From: Streptomyces albus subsp. albus
GTDB taxonomy: Bacteria; Actinomycetota; Actinomycetes; Streptomycetales; Streptomycetaceae
Length of the DNA stretch: 64,000 nt
Direction of reading: 5' to 3'
NCBI RefSeq assembly: GCF_000725885.1
Contig: NZ_JODR01000006.1
Coordinates: 62,001 to 126,000 of the forward strand
The position numbers and the translations under genes are program-made. A model generated the notes under the pieces. That model was given only the letters and a program-made list of their open reading frames with translations, did no database searches and was not told the origin of the DNA. Shown piece by piece: positions 17,021 to 25,211 of the stretch (its first letter is position 1; each line of letters starts with the position of its first letter).

Positions 17021-17361
17021 CCGACTTTCTTCTCCGTCCTCTCGTCCGGTCGGGCGGACGGCGTTCGGCGCCGTCCGCCACGGTGACAGAGGACGGAGTG
17101 CCCGGTTTCCGCGGAATGCACGGGCGATCCGCGGCGGCCGGGCCCGCACCGGCGGCCACCCGCCCGGGACGTGCCCGGGCGGGTGGCGCATGCCACAGTT
17201 CCGGGATGGGTGGTTTGCGCTCCCCGGAGCCGGTTAGACGCCCGTACAACGTGCTTAGGGAATCAGGCACACACGGGAGAGGCCGGACGACCCGCCCCCC
17301 TGGTGGCGTGCCATGGTGCCTTCCCGTGACTGTCAGGACAGCGCTCGAGGGAAGGTGAACG
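17021..17361. other. Divergent intergenic region with hairpin and SigB-type promoter
   Basis: 341 bp between the FUSC-like gene and the small protein upstream of the sigma factor. It holds a perfect 14-bp stem (17155-17168 with 17174-17187, loop ACGTG) of unclear role, either a transcription insulator or a terminator, and the promoter-like pair at 17212-17237. Confidence 0.5.
17212..17237 (+). promoter_or_regulatory. SigB/F-type promoter candidate for small protein-sigma locus
   Basis: GGTTTG-N14-GGTTAG. This resembles the alternative-sigma consensus (GTTT, 14-16 bp, GGGTAY) with two mismatches in the second box. The identical boxes and spacing occur before the second sigma locus (21868-21893). 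Confidence 0.55.
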
Positions 17362-17685
17362 ATGACCAGCACGGCACAGCCGACGAGAGCCGGGGCATCC
17401 GCTGCGCCCGGCGCCCTGGACACGGCCGTCGAATCCGCAGTGCGGAAGGCGCGGCGCGCGGCCGACCTCAGCTACGGCCGCGGATGCGGACTGCCCACCG
17501 TCAACATCAGCGACGTTCTGCGGGCCGCCCAGGACCCCGCCGGAACGATGATCACCCGTGCGCAGGCCGCCGCCGCGCTCCGGACGTACCTGGAGACGCG
17601 GTGGCCCCTCGACCTGCGCACCGACGCCTATCTGCACCCCGGCGGCCGACGGGAGGCGAAGCCCGCCGCCGTGCCGGTGCCCTGA
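17362..17685 (+). CDS. Small conserved-looking protein upstream of sigma factor, unknown
   Basis: 107 residues with GAAGG upstream of the ATG. It is soluble, with no signal peptide or membrane segment. Residues 25-100 contain an amphipathic, helical pattern (VESAVRKARRAADLSYGRG, then ITRAQAAAALRTYLETRWPL). It lies 105 bp before the sigma gene on the same strand, behind the SigB-like promoter, so it may be co-expressed. It does not show the fold signatures of an anti-sigma kinase or STAS antagonist. Confidence 0.6.
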   Translation: MTSTAQPTRAGASAAPGALDTAVESAVRKARRAADLSYGRGCGLPTVNISDVLRAAQDPAGTMITRAQAAAALRTYLETRWPLDLRTDAYLHPGGRREAKPAAVPVP

Positions 17686-17790
17686 CGCATCCGCACCTTC
17701 GCATGCCGCAACGGCGCCGGTTCCCGCGTCCGTGAGGGGAAGGGAACCCGCACCGCAGTCGCACAACGACCACGCTGGGGAGAGACGAGC

Positions 17791-19008
17791 ATGACCGAGA
17801 CGGGTCTGATGACGCACGGCGGCCCCGAGACCGCCGGATTCCTTGCCGAGTCCGATGAGCCCATCGTCCGCCCGCAGCAGGTGTCCCCGGCCGACGCGCG
17901 GGAGCTCACGCAGCAGTTCCTCGCCCGGCTGGACACGCTTGAAGAAGGCACCGCCGAGTACCAGTACGTCCGCAACACGCTGATCGAGATGAACCTCTCG
18001 CTGGTGCGGTACGCCGCCTCGCGGTTCTGCTCGCGCGGCGACGAGATGGAGGACATCGTCCAGGTCGGCACGATCGGCCTAATCAAGGCGATCGACCGCT
18101 TCCAGATCTCCCGCGAGGTCGCCTTCACCACCTTCGCCGTGCCCTACATCGTCGGGGAGATCCGCCGGTTCTTCCGCGACACCACCTGGGCCGTCCACGT
18201 GCCGCGCCGCCTCCAGGAGGCCCGCGTCCAGCTCGCCAGGGCCGGTGAGGAGCTGCGCTCCCGGCTGGGCCGGGAGCCCACCGTCGCGGAACTCGCCGCC
18301 CTGATGTCGCTCCCCGAGAGCGAGGTCATCGAGGCCCGCAAGGCCGCCAACGGCTACACCACCGCCTCCCTCGACGCCGCGCTGTCCGACGACTCGGACG
18401 ACGACGCCTCCCTGGCCGACTTCATCGGCACCCGCGACACGGCACTGGACATGGTGGAGGACTTCCAGACCCTCGCGCCCGCCATCGCCGGCCTGGACGA
18501 GCGCGACCGCAAGCTGCTGCACTACCGCTTCGTCGACGAACTGACCCAGGCGGAGATCGGAGAGCGGCTGGGCGTCTCCCAGATGCATGTCTCGCGGCTG
18601 CTCACCCGTCTGCTGGCGCGGCTGCGCCGCACCCTCACCGCCGAGGAGCCGGCGCCCGCCACGGCCGCCGCCGGCCCGGCGCGGGCCCTGAAGGAGACCC
18701 CCGCCGAGGTGCCCGCACCGGCCGCCGCCGCGGAAGCCGGCTCGGACGCCGGCTCGGACACCGCCCAGGCCGCCGCGGAGGAGGGCACCGAGGACACGCT
18801 GGTGGGGCTGCGCCGCGCCGAGCAGCTGCTCGGCGGCCTGACCCTCGCCGCACTGCGGTGGGCCCGCGCGAACGACGACGCCTTCCCCGCACCGGCCGGC
18901 AAGCGCGGTACCCAGTTCCTCTACCGGCTCGGCGACCTGGAGACCTGGGCGGCACAGCGTCCCCGCGCCGCGGCCCGGCTCGGCCGGAGCGGCCCGGGGA
19001 CGGACTGA
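17791..19008 (+). CDS. SigB/SigF-family sigma factor with extra C-terminal domain
   Basis: 405 residues, against about 260-300 for the family. Region 2: NLSLVRYAASRFCSRG and DEMEDIVQVGTIGLIKAIDRF. Region 3: RRLQEARVQLARAGEEL and GREPTVAELA. Region 4: ELTQAEIGERLGVSQMHVSR. After residue 285 comes an Ala/Pro/Glu linker of about 60 residues, then about 60 residues (LVGLRRAEQLLGG to YRLGDLETWAAQRPR) that look like an excisionase/MerR-type winged helix. It should direct polymerase to stress or developmental promoters. GGGGAGAG precedes the ATG. No anti-sigma gene is adjacent. Confidence 0.85.
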   Translation: MTETGLMTHGGPETAGFLAESDEPIVRPQQVSPADARELTQQFLARLDTLEEGTAEYQYVRNTLIEMNLSLVRYAASRFCSRGDEMEDIVQVGTIGLIKAIDRFQISREVAFTTFAVPYIVGEIRRFFRDTTWAVHVPRRLQEARVQLARAGEELRSRLGREPTVAELAALMSLPESEVIEARKAANGYTTASLDAALSDDSDDDASLADFIGTRDTALDMVEDFQTLAPAIAGLDERDRKLLHYRFVDELTQAEIGERLGVSQMHVSRLLTRLLARLRRTLTAEEPAPATAAAGPARALKETPAEVPAPAAAAEAGSDAGSDTAQAAAEEGTEDTLVGLRRAEQLLGGLTLAALRWARANDDAFPAPAGKRGTQFLYRLGDLETWAAQRPRAAARLGRSGPGTD

Positions 19009-19015
19009 GCCCCGC

Positions 19016-20701
19016 TCAGCGGGCCTCGGGTACGCGCCGCTCCCCCGCTTCCGCACCCGTCGGCCGCGGGGTGCGGGTCATCAACAGCGGTGCGGCCAGG
19101 CACACGGCCGCCACGAGAATCCCGAAGGCGACCGTCAGTGCGGTGGTGTAGCCGTGCACCGTCGCCGCGTCCGGCAAGGCGCCGTGCCCCGAGGGCCGGT
19201 AGGAGGCGGCTGCGCCGGCCGCGACGGTGTTCAGCAACGCGACACCGAGCGCGGCCCCCAGTTGCTGCGAGGAGTGGTAGACGGCCGAGGCGACCCCGAT
19301 GTCGTGCGGGCGCACACCGCTGGTGGCCAGCCCGGCGGTGGGCGGCATGACACAGCCGAGTCCGAGCCCGGTGAGCACCAGGGCCGGGGTCAGATACAGC
19401 GGCAGCACATGGGTGCTGTCGGCCGTCAGCCTGGTGAGGACGAACATGCCCAGGGCCGCCGCGAGCAGCCCGGGCAGGATCAGGGCGGCCGGCGGGACGC
19501 GTCCGTGCAGCTTCCCGGCGATGAGCAGAGAACCGACCAGGGCGGCCAGGGCGTTGACGATGAGCGTCAGACCCGCCTGGACGGGCGAGTAGCCCAGCAC
19601 GGTCTGGGTGTAGTAGCTCATGAACAGGTAGAAGCCGAACATCGCCACGAACAGCAGGGTGATGGCCACCAGTGCGCCCGCGCGGGCCCGGTGCAGCAGG
19701 ATGCGCATCGGCAGCAGCGGGCGTGCGGCACGTACCTCGACGGCGACGAACGCCGCCAGCAGCAGCACACCGCCGGCCAGCCAGGCCAGTACCCGGGTGG
19801 AGCCCCAGCCGTGCGGTTCGGCCTCGGCGAAGGCGTAGACGACGGTGGCGAAACCCGCCGCGCTCAGCAGCGCCCCGGTCACATCGAGCCGGCCGTCCTG
19901 CCGGGCGGGGCGGTCGCGCGGCATCAGCGGCGTACCGAGGGCGGCGAGCAGGGCCACGGGCACGTTGACGTACAGGCACCAGCGCCAGCTCACGTACTGC
20001 GTCAGCAGGCCCCCGGCGATCAGCCCGACGGCCGAGCCGGCGGCACCGACCGCGGCGAACACCCCGAAGGCCCGGCCCCGTTCACGGGGGCCGGTGAACG
20101 CGGTGGTCAGCAGCGACAGCCCGGCGGGGGCCAGCCCGGCGGCGAAGACGCCCTGCAAGGCGCGGGCGCAGAAGAGCATTCCGGAGTTGACGGCGGCGCC
20201 GCCGAGCGCGGAGGCGGCGGCGAAGCCGAGCAGACCGATGAGGAAGGTGCGCCGGTGGCCGAGTGCGCTGCTGACCCGGCCGCCGATCAGCAGCAGCCCG
20301 CCGAAGGCCAGTGCGTAGGCGGTGATGGCCCATTGCCGGCTCGCGTCGGACATGCCGAGCGCGTCCTGCGCGGCGGGCAGGGCGATGTTCACGATGGTCC
20401 CGTCCAGCACCACCAGGAGCTGGGCGGCGCTCACGGCGGGGAGTGTCCACCAGTGACGGCGTGCGGCGGCGCGTTCGGCAGGGCCCCCGGCCCCGGTGAC
20501 GGGTTCGGGGCCGGGCCGTTCGAGGGCCTCGCGGTCTTCCCGGGTGGCTCGGTCCCCTCCGGGCCCTCCCCTGGTGGCTCGGTCCTCTCCGGCACCTCCC
20601 CGGGGATCTCGGGTGGCTCCGGACTTTCCCGGGGTGGCTCGGTCCTCACCGAACCCCTCCCGGGTGTCCAGGGCGTCTTCTCGGGTGTCTCGGGCATCCA
20701 T
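19016..20701 (-). CDS. DHA2-family (EmrB/QacA) MFS exporter with repetitive N-terminal tail
   Basis: About 561 residues if started at ATG 20701; the start is uncertain. The first transmembrane helix (VVLDGTIVNIALPAAQDALG) carries the 14-TM drug-exporter signature, but it is preceded by an unusual 85-residue hydrophilic stretch built on an (E/D)RAT-R/P-G/E repeat. It should export drugs or toxic metabolites by proton antiport. It converges on the upstream sigma gene with a 7-bp gap. GAAGG is only 1 nt before ATG 20701, so a different start is possible. Confidence 0.75.
   Translation of the reverse strand: MDARDTREDALDTREGFGEDRATPGKSGATRDPRGGAGEDRATRGGPGGDRATREDREALERPGPEPVTGAGGPAERAAARRHWWTLPAVSAAQLLVVLDGTIVNIALPAAQDALGMSDASRQWAITAYALAFGGLLLIGGRVSSALGHRRTFLIGLLGFAAASALGGAAVNSGMLFCARALQGVFAAGLAPAGLSLLTTAFTGPRERGRAFGVFAAVGAAGSAVGLIAGGLLTQYVSWRWCLYVNVPVALLAALGTPLMPRDRPARQDGRLDVTGALLSAAGFATVVYAFAEAEPHGWGSTRVLAWLAGGVLLLAAFVAVEVRAARPLLPMRILLHRARAGALVAITLLFVAMFGFYLFMSYYTQTVLGYSPVQAGLTLIVNALAALVGSLLIAGKLHGRVPPAALILPGLLAAALGMFVLTRLTADSTHVLPLYLTPALVLTGLGLGCVMPPTAGLATSGVRPHDIGVASAVYHSSQQLGAALGVALLNTVAAGAAASYRPSGHGALPDAATVHGYTTALTVAFGILVAAVCLAAPLLMTRTPRPTGAEAGERRVPEAR
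20541..20652. repeat. Imperfect repeats coding the tail of the DHA2 exporter
   Basis: GGTGGCTCGGTCC recurs at about 20546, 20574 and 20633, interspersed with CTCCCC-type and CGGGG runs. It translates on the minus strand into the ERAT/DRAT-like tail repeats. Such slippage-prone DNA explains the long, poorly conserved N-terminus. Confidence 0.5.
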
Positions 20702-20895
20702 GCCTTCGAGTGTTCCGTTGAAGTGATCCCGGAGACTTTCCCCGCCCCCGCGCGCTCGCACAGGGGCGGGGAAGGGCGCAACCCTCAAGTCGCGGGTTGA
20801 AGCCGCGGGGGCGTCGAGCGGGGCCGGGAGCCGCATGCCCGTCCGCGGCCCCGGCCCTCCCCCTCAGCGTCAGGCGGTGTGCGCACGGACCGGCG

Positions 20896-21722
20896 TCAGG
20901 CGGTGTGCGCACGGACCGGACGGTGCTCGCGTTCGACCTGGCGGCGGACCCGCTCGCAGGACTTGGACAGCAGGCGGGAGACGTGCATCTGCGAGATGCC
21001 GAGTTCCTTGCCGATGCGGGACTGGGTCATGTCGCGGAAGTAGCGCAGGTACAGCACCTTCCGCTGGCGTTCGGGCAGTTCACGCAGGCACGGCTTGACC
21101 GCTTCCCTGGCCACCGCGGTGTCGTACGCGGCCTCGGTGTGGCCGAGGGTGTCCACCAGGGAATAGCCGTCGTCGGAGTCGGCGGAGGCCGAGGCGTCCA
21201 GTGACAGGGAGCGGAAGGTCTCCATCGCCTCCAGCCCGGCGGACACGTCTTCCTCGGACAGTCCGGTGTGCGCTGCTATTTCCCGCACGAACGGGGTGCG
21301 GTCGTCGACGGCGGTGTTCAGCTCCCGCACGGCCGCCCTCACCTTGTTGCGCAGTTCCTGGACGCGGCGCGGCACATGGACGTCCCAGGTGTGGTCGCGG
21401 AAGTGGCGCCGGATCTCGCCGGTGATCGTGGGTACGGCGAACGGCACGAAGGGCGTGCCCATCGCCGGGTCGTACCGGTTCACCGCTTTGACCAGCCCGA
21501 GGGCGGCCACCTGTTCCAGGTCTTCGAGGGACTCCCCCGGTTGCGGTACTTCGCGGCCAGCCTGTGGGCCATCGGCAGCCACGCCTCCACCAGCCGGCTG
21601 CACAGTTCCTCCCGCTCCGGCCCCTGGGGGAGGGCGGCCAGCCTCTCGAAGTCCCTGGCCGTGTCCGGGGCGTCGTCATGGTGGTGACGGGCTCGCTGGG
21701 TCCGGTACCGAACGGCGCTCAT
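20896..21722 (-). pseudogene. SigB/F-family sigma factor gene broken by a one-base frameshift
   Basis: ATG 21722 (AAGGAG 9 nt upstream) starts a frame giving RDFERLAALPQ through LPMAHRLAAKYRNRG, then runs out of frame. The continuation ESLEDLEQVAALGLVKAVNRYD, GEIRRHFRDHTWDVHVPRRVQEL and region 4 DMTQSRIGKELGISQMHVSRLL is in another frame down to 20896. The switch coincides with a run of five C at 21534-21538; six would restore a normal sigma factor of about 275 residues. It is either a true pseudogene, a slippage site or a sequencing error. It is similar in architecture to the sigma gene at 17791 but without the extra tail. Confidence 0.8.
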
Positions 21723-21867
21723 GGGATGTGACTCTCCTTCGGATGTCGCTGACACGGGGACAACCGCGGGAGGTGGAACCGACGGCCGGGGGACGCACCC
21801 CGGGGTGGCCGCTCTCGCTCACTCCCGCGGATGTGCCTGTCCTCCCAAGCACGTGATGCCCCGCCTG

Positions 21868-21893
21868 CTAACCGGCGCCGTCACCCACAAACC
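21868..21893 (-). promoter_or_regulatory. SigB/F-type promoter candidate for frameshifted sigma gene
   Basis: On the minus strand GGTTTG (21893-21888), 14 bp, GGTTAG (21873-21868), about 146 bp before the start codon. Boxes and spacing are identical to those at 17212-17237, so both sigma loci are probably read by the same holoenzyme. Confidence 0.55.
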
Positions 21894-21987
21894 TCACAAC
21901 CGTGGGAGACACCCTCACAGGACACGCCTGCCGACGGTGCGAGCCGGCGACCGCCGGCCACCACCGGGCCCGCGGGACGGTGACCGG

Positions 21988-21993
21988 TAGTCT
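21988..21993 (+). promoter_or_regulatory. Leaderless-type -10 box
   Basis: TAGTCT followed by exactly 7 nt and GTG 22001; no ribosome site is present, which supports a leaderless message for the nucleotidyltransferase gene. Confidence 0.45.
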
Positions 21994-22000
21994 GCGTGGC

Positions 22001-22612
22001 GTGCAGCGCACCGAGACGCCCTGGGGGCCGTGGGAACCGGCTGCCTTGTCCGAGGTGGTGCGGCTCTTCTCGGCAGCCCGCGTTCCCTGGTGGATCGCCG
22101 GGGGCCACGCCATCGAGCTGGCGGTCGGCCACAGCTTCCGGGGACACGACGACATCGACGTCCTGCTCCTGCGGCGCGACCAGCTCGCCGCGCAGCAGGT
22201 GCTGCCGGACTGGGAGTGGTGGGCGGCGGACCCGCCCGGCACCCTCCGTCCCTGGCGGGCCGGCGAGTGCCTTCCGCCGTCCGTCCACGACATCTGGTGC
22301 CGGCCGGGGCCCGCGAGTCCGTGGCGGATCCAGGTCATGCTCGACGAGGCCGAAGGCGACGAGTGGGTCTCCCGGAGGCATCGCGCTGTACGCCGCCCCC
22401 TCCGCCTGGCGGGCGCCCGCAGTGCGACGGGCGTGCCCTATCTCGCCCCGGAGATCCAGCTGTTCTACAAGGCGTACGGCACCGGGGAGAAGGACGAGCG
22501 GGACTTCACCGCCGCCCTCCCCGTCCTGGGCGGTGAACAGCGGCGGTGGCTGGCCCGGTCCCTGCACGTCGCGTACGGGGACCACCCCTGGCACGACCGT
22601 CTGGGGCGGTGA
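22001..22612 (+). CDS. Nucleotidyltransferase-fold protein (AAD/Lin-type)
   Basis: 203 residues from GTG 22001. The polymerase-beta-like motif is WWIAGGHAIELAVGHSFRGHDDIDVLLL: the G-G...D-D-x-D pattern (Asp in HDDIDV) binds Mg-NTP. The later segment LAPEIQLFYKAYGTGEKDERDF resembles aminoglycoside/lincosamide adenylyltransferase relatives and MenAT-type toxins. It may nucleotidylate an antibiotic or another small molecule; no resistance role can be deduced. The transcript is probably leaderless. It converges on the DHA2 exporter gene. Confidence 0.7.
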   Translation: MQRTETPWGPWEPAALSEVVRLFSAARVPWWIAGGHAIELAVGHSFRGHDDIDVLLLRRDQLAAQQVLPDWEWWAADPPGTLRPWRAGECLPPSVHDIWCRPGPASPWRIQVMLDEAEGDEWVSRRHRAVRRPLRLAGARSATGVPYLAPEIQLFYKAYGTGEKDERDFTAALPVLGGEQRRWLARSLHVAYGDHPWHDRLGR

Positions 22613-22644
22613 CATCCGGGCCCTGCTGCCGGCGCTCCCGCGGG

Positions 22645-24144
22645 TCACCCCGTCCCACGGGGACCGGCCGGGCCCGCGCCGGGGCGGTCGGCCGCGGGGA
22701 GCCACAGGAGAGCCGTCACCGCACCGGCCAGGACGACGAGTCCGCCCAGGCCGAAGGAGAGGGCGTACCCGCCCGCGCCGCCGCGTGCCTCGGCGAGGGT
22801 GGTGAAAACCGCGACCCCCAGTGCGGTGGCGACCTGGCGCGTGGTGTTGAGCAGGCCGGCTGCCAGGCCCGTGAGGGAGGAGTCGATGCCGCTGGTGGCA
22901 CAGACCGTGATGGGGGTGAACGCAAGCCCGGCGCCGAGGCCGAAGACCAGGGAGGGCACGGCGATGTCGGGCCAGAAGGAGCTGTGGGCCCCGACCCTGG
23001 CGAGCAGCAGGAAACCGGCCGCGGTCACGCCCATGCCGAGAGCCGCGGTGCGGCGCGCTCCCCGGCGCGGGGTGAGGCGTCCGGCGAGGTGCGCGCCGAG
23101 CATCACGGTCAGCGCGCAGGGCAGGAACCCGAATCCGGCGCGGCTGGGGCTGTAGTGCAGTACCTGCTGGAGGTAGAGGGCGAGCAGGACGGGACTGGCC
23201 AGGTAGGCGACGCCGAGGCAGAAGACCACCACGTTGGCGCTGCCGACCGACCGGTGGCCCAGCAGCCGCAGCGGTACGAGGGGTTCGCGTGCCCAGCGGG
23301 CCTGGTGGAGCAGGAACAGGGCGAGCAGGACGACGGCCGCCACGAGCGCGGCCCGCGCCCCGGGGCGTGTCGCGGGGTCGCGCAGGGTGACGACGCCGTA
23401 GACGAGCGCGGTCAGACCACAGGTGACCAGCAGGGCGCCGGTCACGTCGAGCCGGCGGGTGCCGCGCGCGGCGGCCAGGCGGGGCAGCACGGCCAGCCCC
23501 AGTACGGCGAGGGCGGCGCCGATGGGCACCTTGCTCCAGAACACCGAGCGCCAGCCCAGCGTGTCGGTGAGGAAGCCACCGGCGACGGTGCCGGCGGCGG
23601 CTCCGACGGCGCCCATCATGCTCCACAGGCCGAGCGCCCGCGTGCGCCGTACCGGGTCCTGGTGGGTCTGGTGGACGACGGTGAGGGTCGCGGGGGTGAG
23701 CAGTGCGCCGCCGATGCCCTGGAGGGCGCGTGCGGTGACGAGCACGGCGGGCTGTGTCGCGGCGGCCGAGCCCAGGTTGCCGAGGGTGAAGACGGCCAGC
23801 CCCGCCACGAGTACCGCCCGGGTGCCGTACAGGTCGGCGAGGCGTCCGCCGAGCAGCAGCAGTCCGGCGACGGCCAGGGTGTAGGCGTTGACCACCCAGC
23901 CGAGTGCGGCGCCGTCCATGGCGAGTTCGCCGCCGATGGCCGGGAGGGCGACGGAGACGATCGTGGCGTCGAGGACGACGAGGAACAGCGCTCCGCAGGC
24001 CAGCAGCATGCGCAGGGAGGGCCGCGCGGGCGTGCCCGCGGCGGCATCGCTTCCGGCTCCCCGGGGACCGGCCGGCTCCCGCGTCCGCGCCGCTGCCGGC
24101 CCCGTTGTCGGCCGCGGTGACGGCTTCGGCTTCTTCCCGCTCAT
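22645..24144 (-). CDS. DHA2-family MFS exporter next to TetR and iron box
   Basis: 499 residues with about fourteen hydrophobic segments. A 45-residue Pro/Ala/Arg-rich cytoplasmic start is followed by LVVLDATIVSVALPAIGGEL (DHA2 signature) and GGRLADLYGTRAVL (motif A). It is divergent from a TetR gene, with TetR-like and iron-box-like operators in the 189 bp between. An iron-regulated exporter next to a local repressor would fit siderophore or metal-linked drug export, but the substrate is inferred only from the operator. Confidence 0.82.
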   Translation of the reverse strand: MSGKKPKPSPRPTTGPAAARTREPAGPRGAGSDAAAGTPARPSLRMLLACGALFLVVLDATIVSVALPAIGGELAMDGAALGWVVNAYTLAVAGLLLLGGRLADLYGTRAVLVAGLAVFTLGNLGSAAATQPAVLVTARALQGIGGALLTPATLTVVHQTHQDPVRRTRALGLWSMMGAVGAAAGTVAGGFLTDTLGWRSVFWSKVPIGAALAVLGLAVLPRLAAARGTRRLDVTGALLVTCGLTALVYGVVTLRDPATRPGARAALVAAVVLLALFLLHQARWAREPLVPLRLLGHRSVGSANVVVFCLGVAYLASPVLLALYLQQVLHYSPSRAGFGFLPCALTVMLGAHLAGRLTPRRGARRTAALGMGVTAAGFLLLARVGAHSSFWPDIAVPSLVFGLGAGLAFTPITVCATSGIDSSLTGLAAGLLNTTRQVATALGVAVFTTLAEARGGAGGYALSFGLGGLVVLAGAVTALLWLPAADRPGAGPAGPRGTG

Positions 24145-24252
24145 GGCTCTCCCCTCCCGCTCTGCTGCGCTGTCCGGCCGCTCCGGCGGTTCCGCCGGTG
24201 ACTCACTGACGAGGCGTCAGGAACCTGTACCGACACCCCGGGAAGCTTCAGG

Positions 24253-24271
24253 TAAGGCGAGCCTAACTTAA
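24253..24271. promoter_or_regulatory. Iron-box-like site (DmdR1/IdeR type)
   Basis: The minus-strand reading TTAAGTTAGGCTCGCCTTA matches TTAGGTTAGGCTCACCTAA, the actinobacterial iron-repressor box, at 16 of 19 positions. It lies 108 bp upstream of the DHA2 exporter and 62 bp upstream of the TetR gene. Confidence 0.6.
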
Positions 24272-24275
24272 TAGA

Positions 24276-24326
24276 GACCACTGGTCACCACTGCCCGGGA
24301 AGCCGGTCACCACGACTCGGTAAAGT
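24276..24326 (+). promoter_or_regulatory. TetR operator candidates and leaderless promoter of tetR
   Basis: GACC-ACT-GGTC (24276-24286) is a short palindrome, and GGTCACCAC is repeated at 24283 and 24305. TAAAGT (24321-24326) stands exactly 7 nt before ATG 24334, a leaderless arrangement. TetR binding here could repress both divergent genes. Confidence 0.5.
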
Positions 24327-24333
24327 CCTGGTC

Positions 24334-24912
24334 ATGACTGGTTCCGGCAAACGCCCCGGCCCGCCACCGCGGCTGAGCAGAGAAGCGATCGTGCGGGCCG
24401 CGCTGGCCTCGGGCGACCTGGAATCGCTGTCCATGCGGGAGTTGGCCGCCCGCCTGGGCGTCTCGCACTCGGCCCTCTACCGGTGGGCGGCGGGACGCGA
24501 CGGGGTGATCGACCTGGTCAGCGAAGCCGTGATCGACAAGATCGTGCCGACCGACCCGCCGACCGCCGAGAACTGGCGCGACTGGCTGGCCCGGCTCGCC
24601 TGGGCCGCCCACGACGAGTTCCTCGCCGTCCCCGGCTACGCCACCCGCGTCTCGCGCCCGCACCGCCACTCCCGCGCCTTCACCACCATGCAGGACGCCG
24701 TCGTCTCCGCGTTCACCGCGGCGGGCGCCCCACCCCGCATGGCATGGCACAGCTGGTACATCTTCGGTACGTCGCTGGTCACTTGGCTCGGCGCCCAGGA
24801 GCAGCGGCTCATGGGCGACGCCCCCGTCCGCTTCGACCTGTTCCTCGACAGCCTGCTGCGCGGACTCCCCGCCGCCGAACCCCCGGCGCTCGGCATACGT
24901 CCCCCGGCGTGA
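24334..24912 (+). CDS. TetR-family repressor, TetR_C-like
   Basis: 192 residues. The helix-turn-helix is LSREAIVRAALAS, then SMRELAARLGVSHSALYRWAAGR. The C-terminal ligand domain (DWLARLAWAAHDEFLAVPGYA) resembles the TetR_C group that senses drugs. The divergent DHA2 exporter is the obvious target, giving drug-inducible efflux. No Shine-Dalgarno sequence is present and the -10 spacing suggests a leaderless message. The C-terminus is short and Pro-rich. Confidence 0.85.
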   Translation: MTGSGKRPGPPPRLSREAIVRAALASGDLESLSMRELAARLGVSHSALYRWAAGRDGVIDLVSEAVIDKIVPTDPPTAENWRDWLARLAWAAHDEFLAVPGYATRVSRPHRHSRAFTTMQDAVVSAFTAAGAPPRMAWHSWYIFGTSLVTWLGAQEQRLMGDAPVRFDLFLDSLLRGLPAAEPPALGIRPPA

Positions 24913-25211
24913 ACCACCGCGCCTCCGCGCACCGCACCCGCCGCGGCACCCCGGCCTGCCAGGACACCGGCCCATAACGTTTCGACTTCCACGCGGTCAC
25001 ATGCTCCCCCGGGCTTGTCCGTGACCGGAATCGCACGGCACCCTGGGGCGGTGCGCGAAAGTGACGTCCTTCGCGCAGGCACCGGCCGGTTGGTCCAACA
25101 GCCGCCGGTGCCGACTCGCCTCCGGCTCCCGGCCGTCGCACCGGCCGGGAGCCGTCGCATACATGCCGCGACGGCGGGCACATGGACGTTCTCCCGAACC
25201 AGGAGGACGCC
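24913..25211. other. Intergenic region with no recognised element
   Basis: About 300 bp between the TetR gene and the DUF6328-like gene. Apart from the AGGAGG ribosome site at 25201-25206, I see no clear promoter pair, palindrome or gene. Confidence 0.4.

Noticed and set aside
17155..17187. Riboswitch or attenuator before the FUSC-like gene
   Set aside because: It is a simple perfect hairpin in a divergent region; no conserved aptamer architecture is visible. Treated as an unclassified hairpin.
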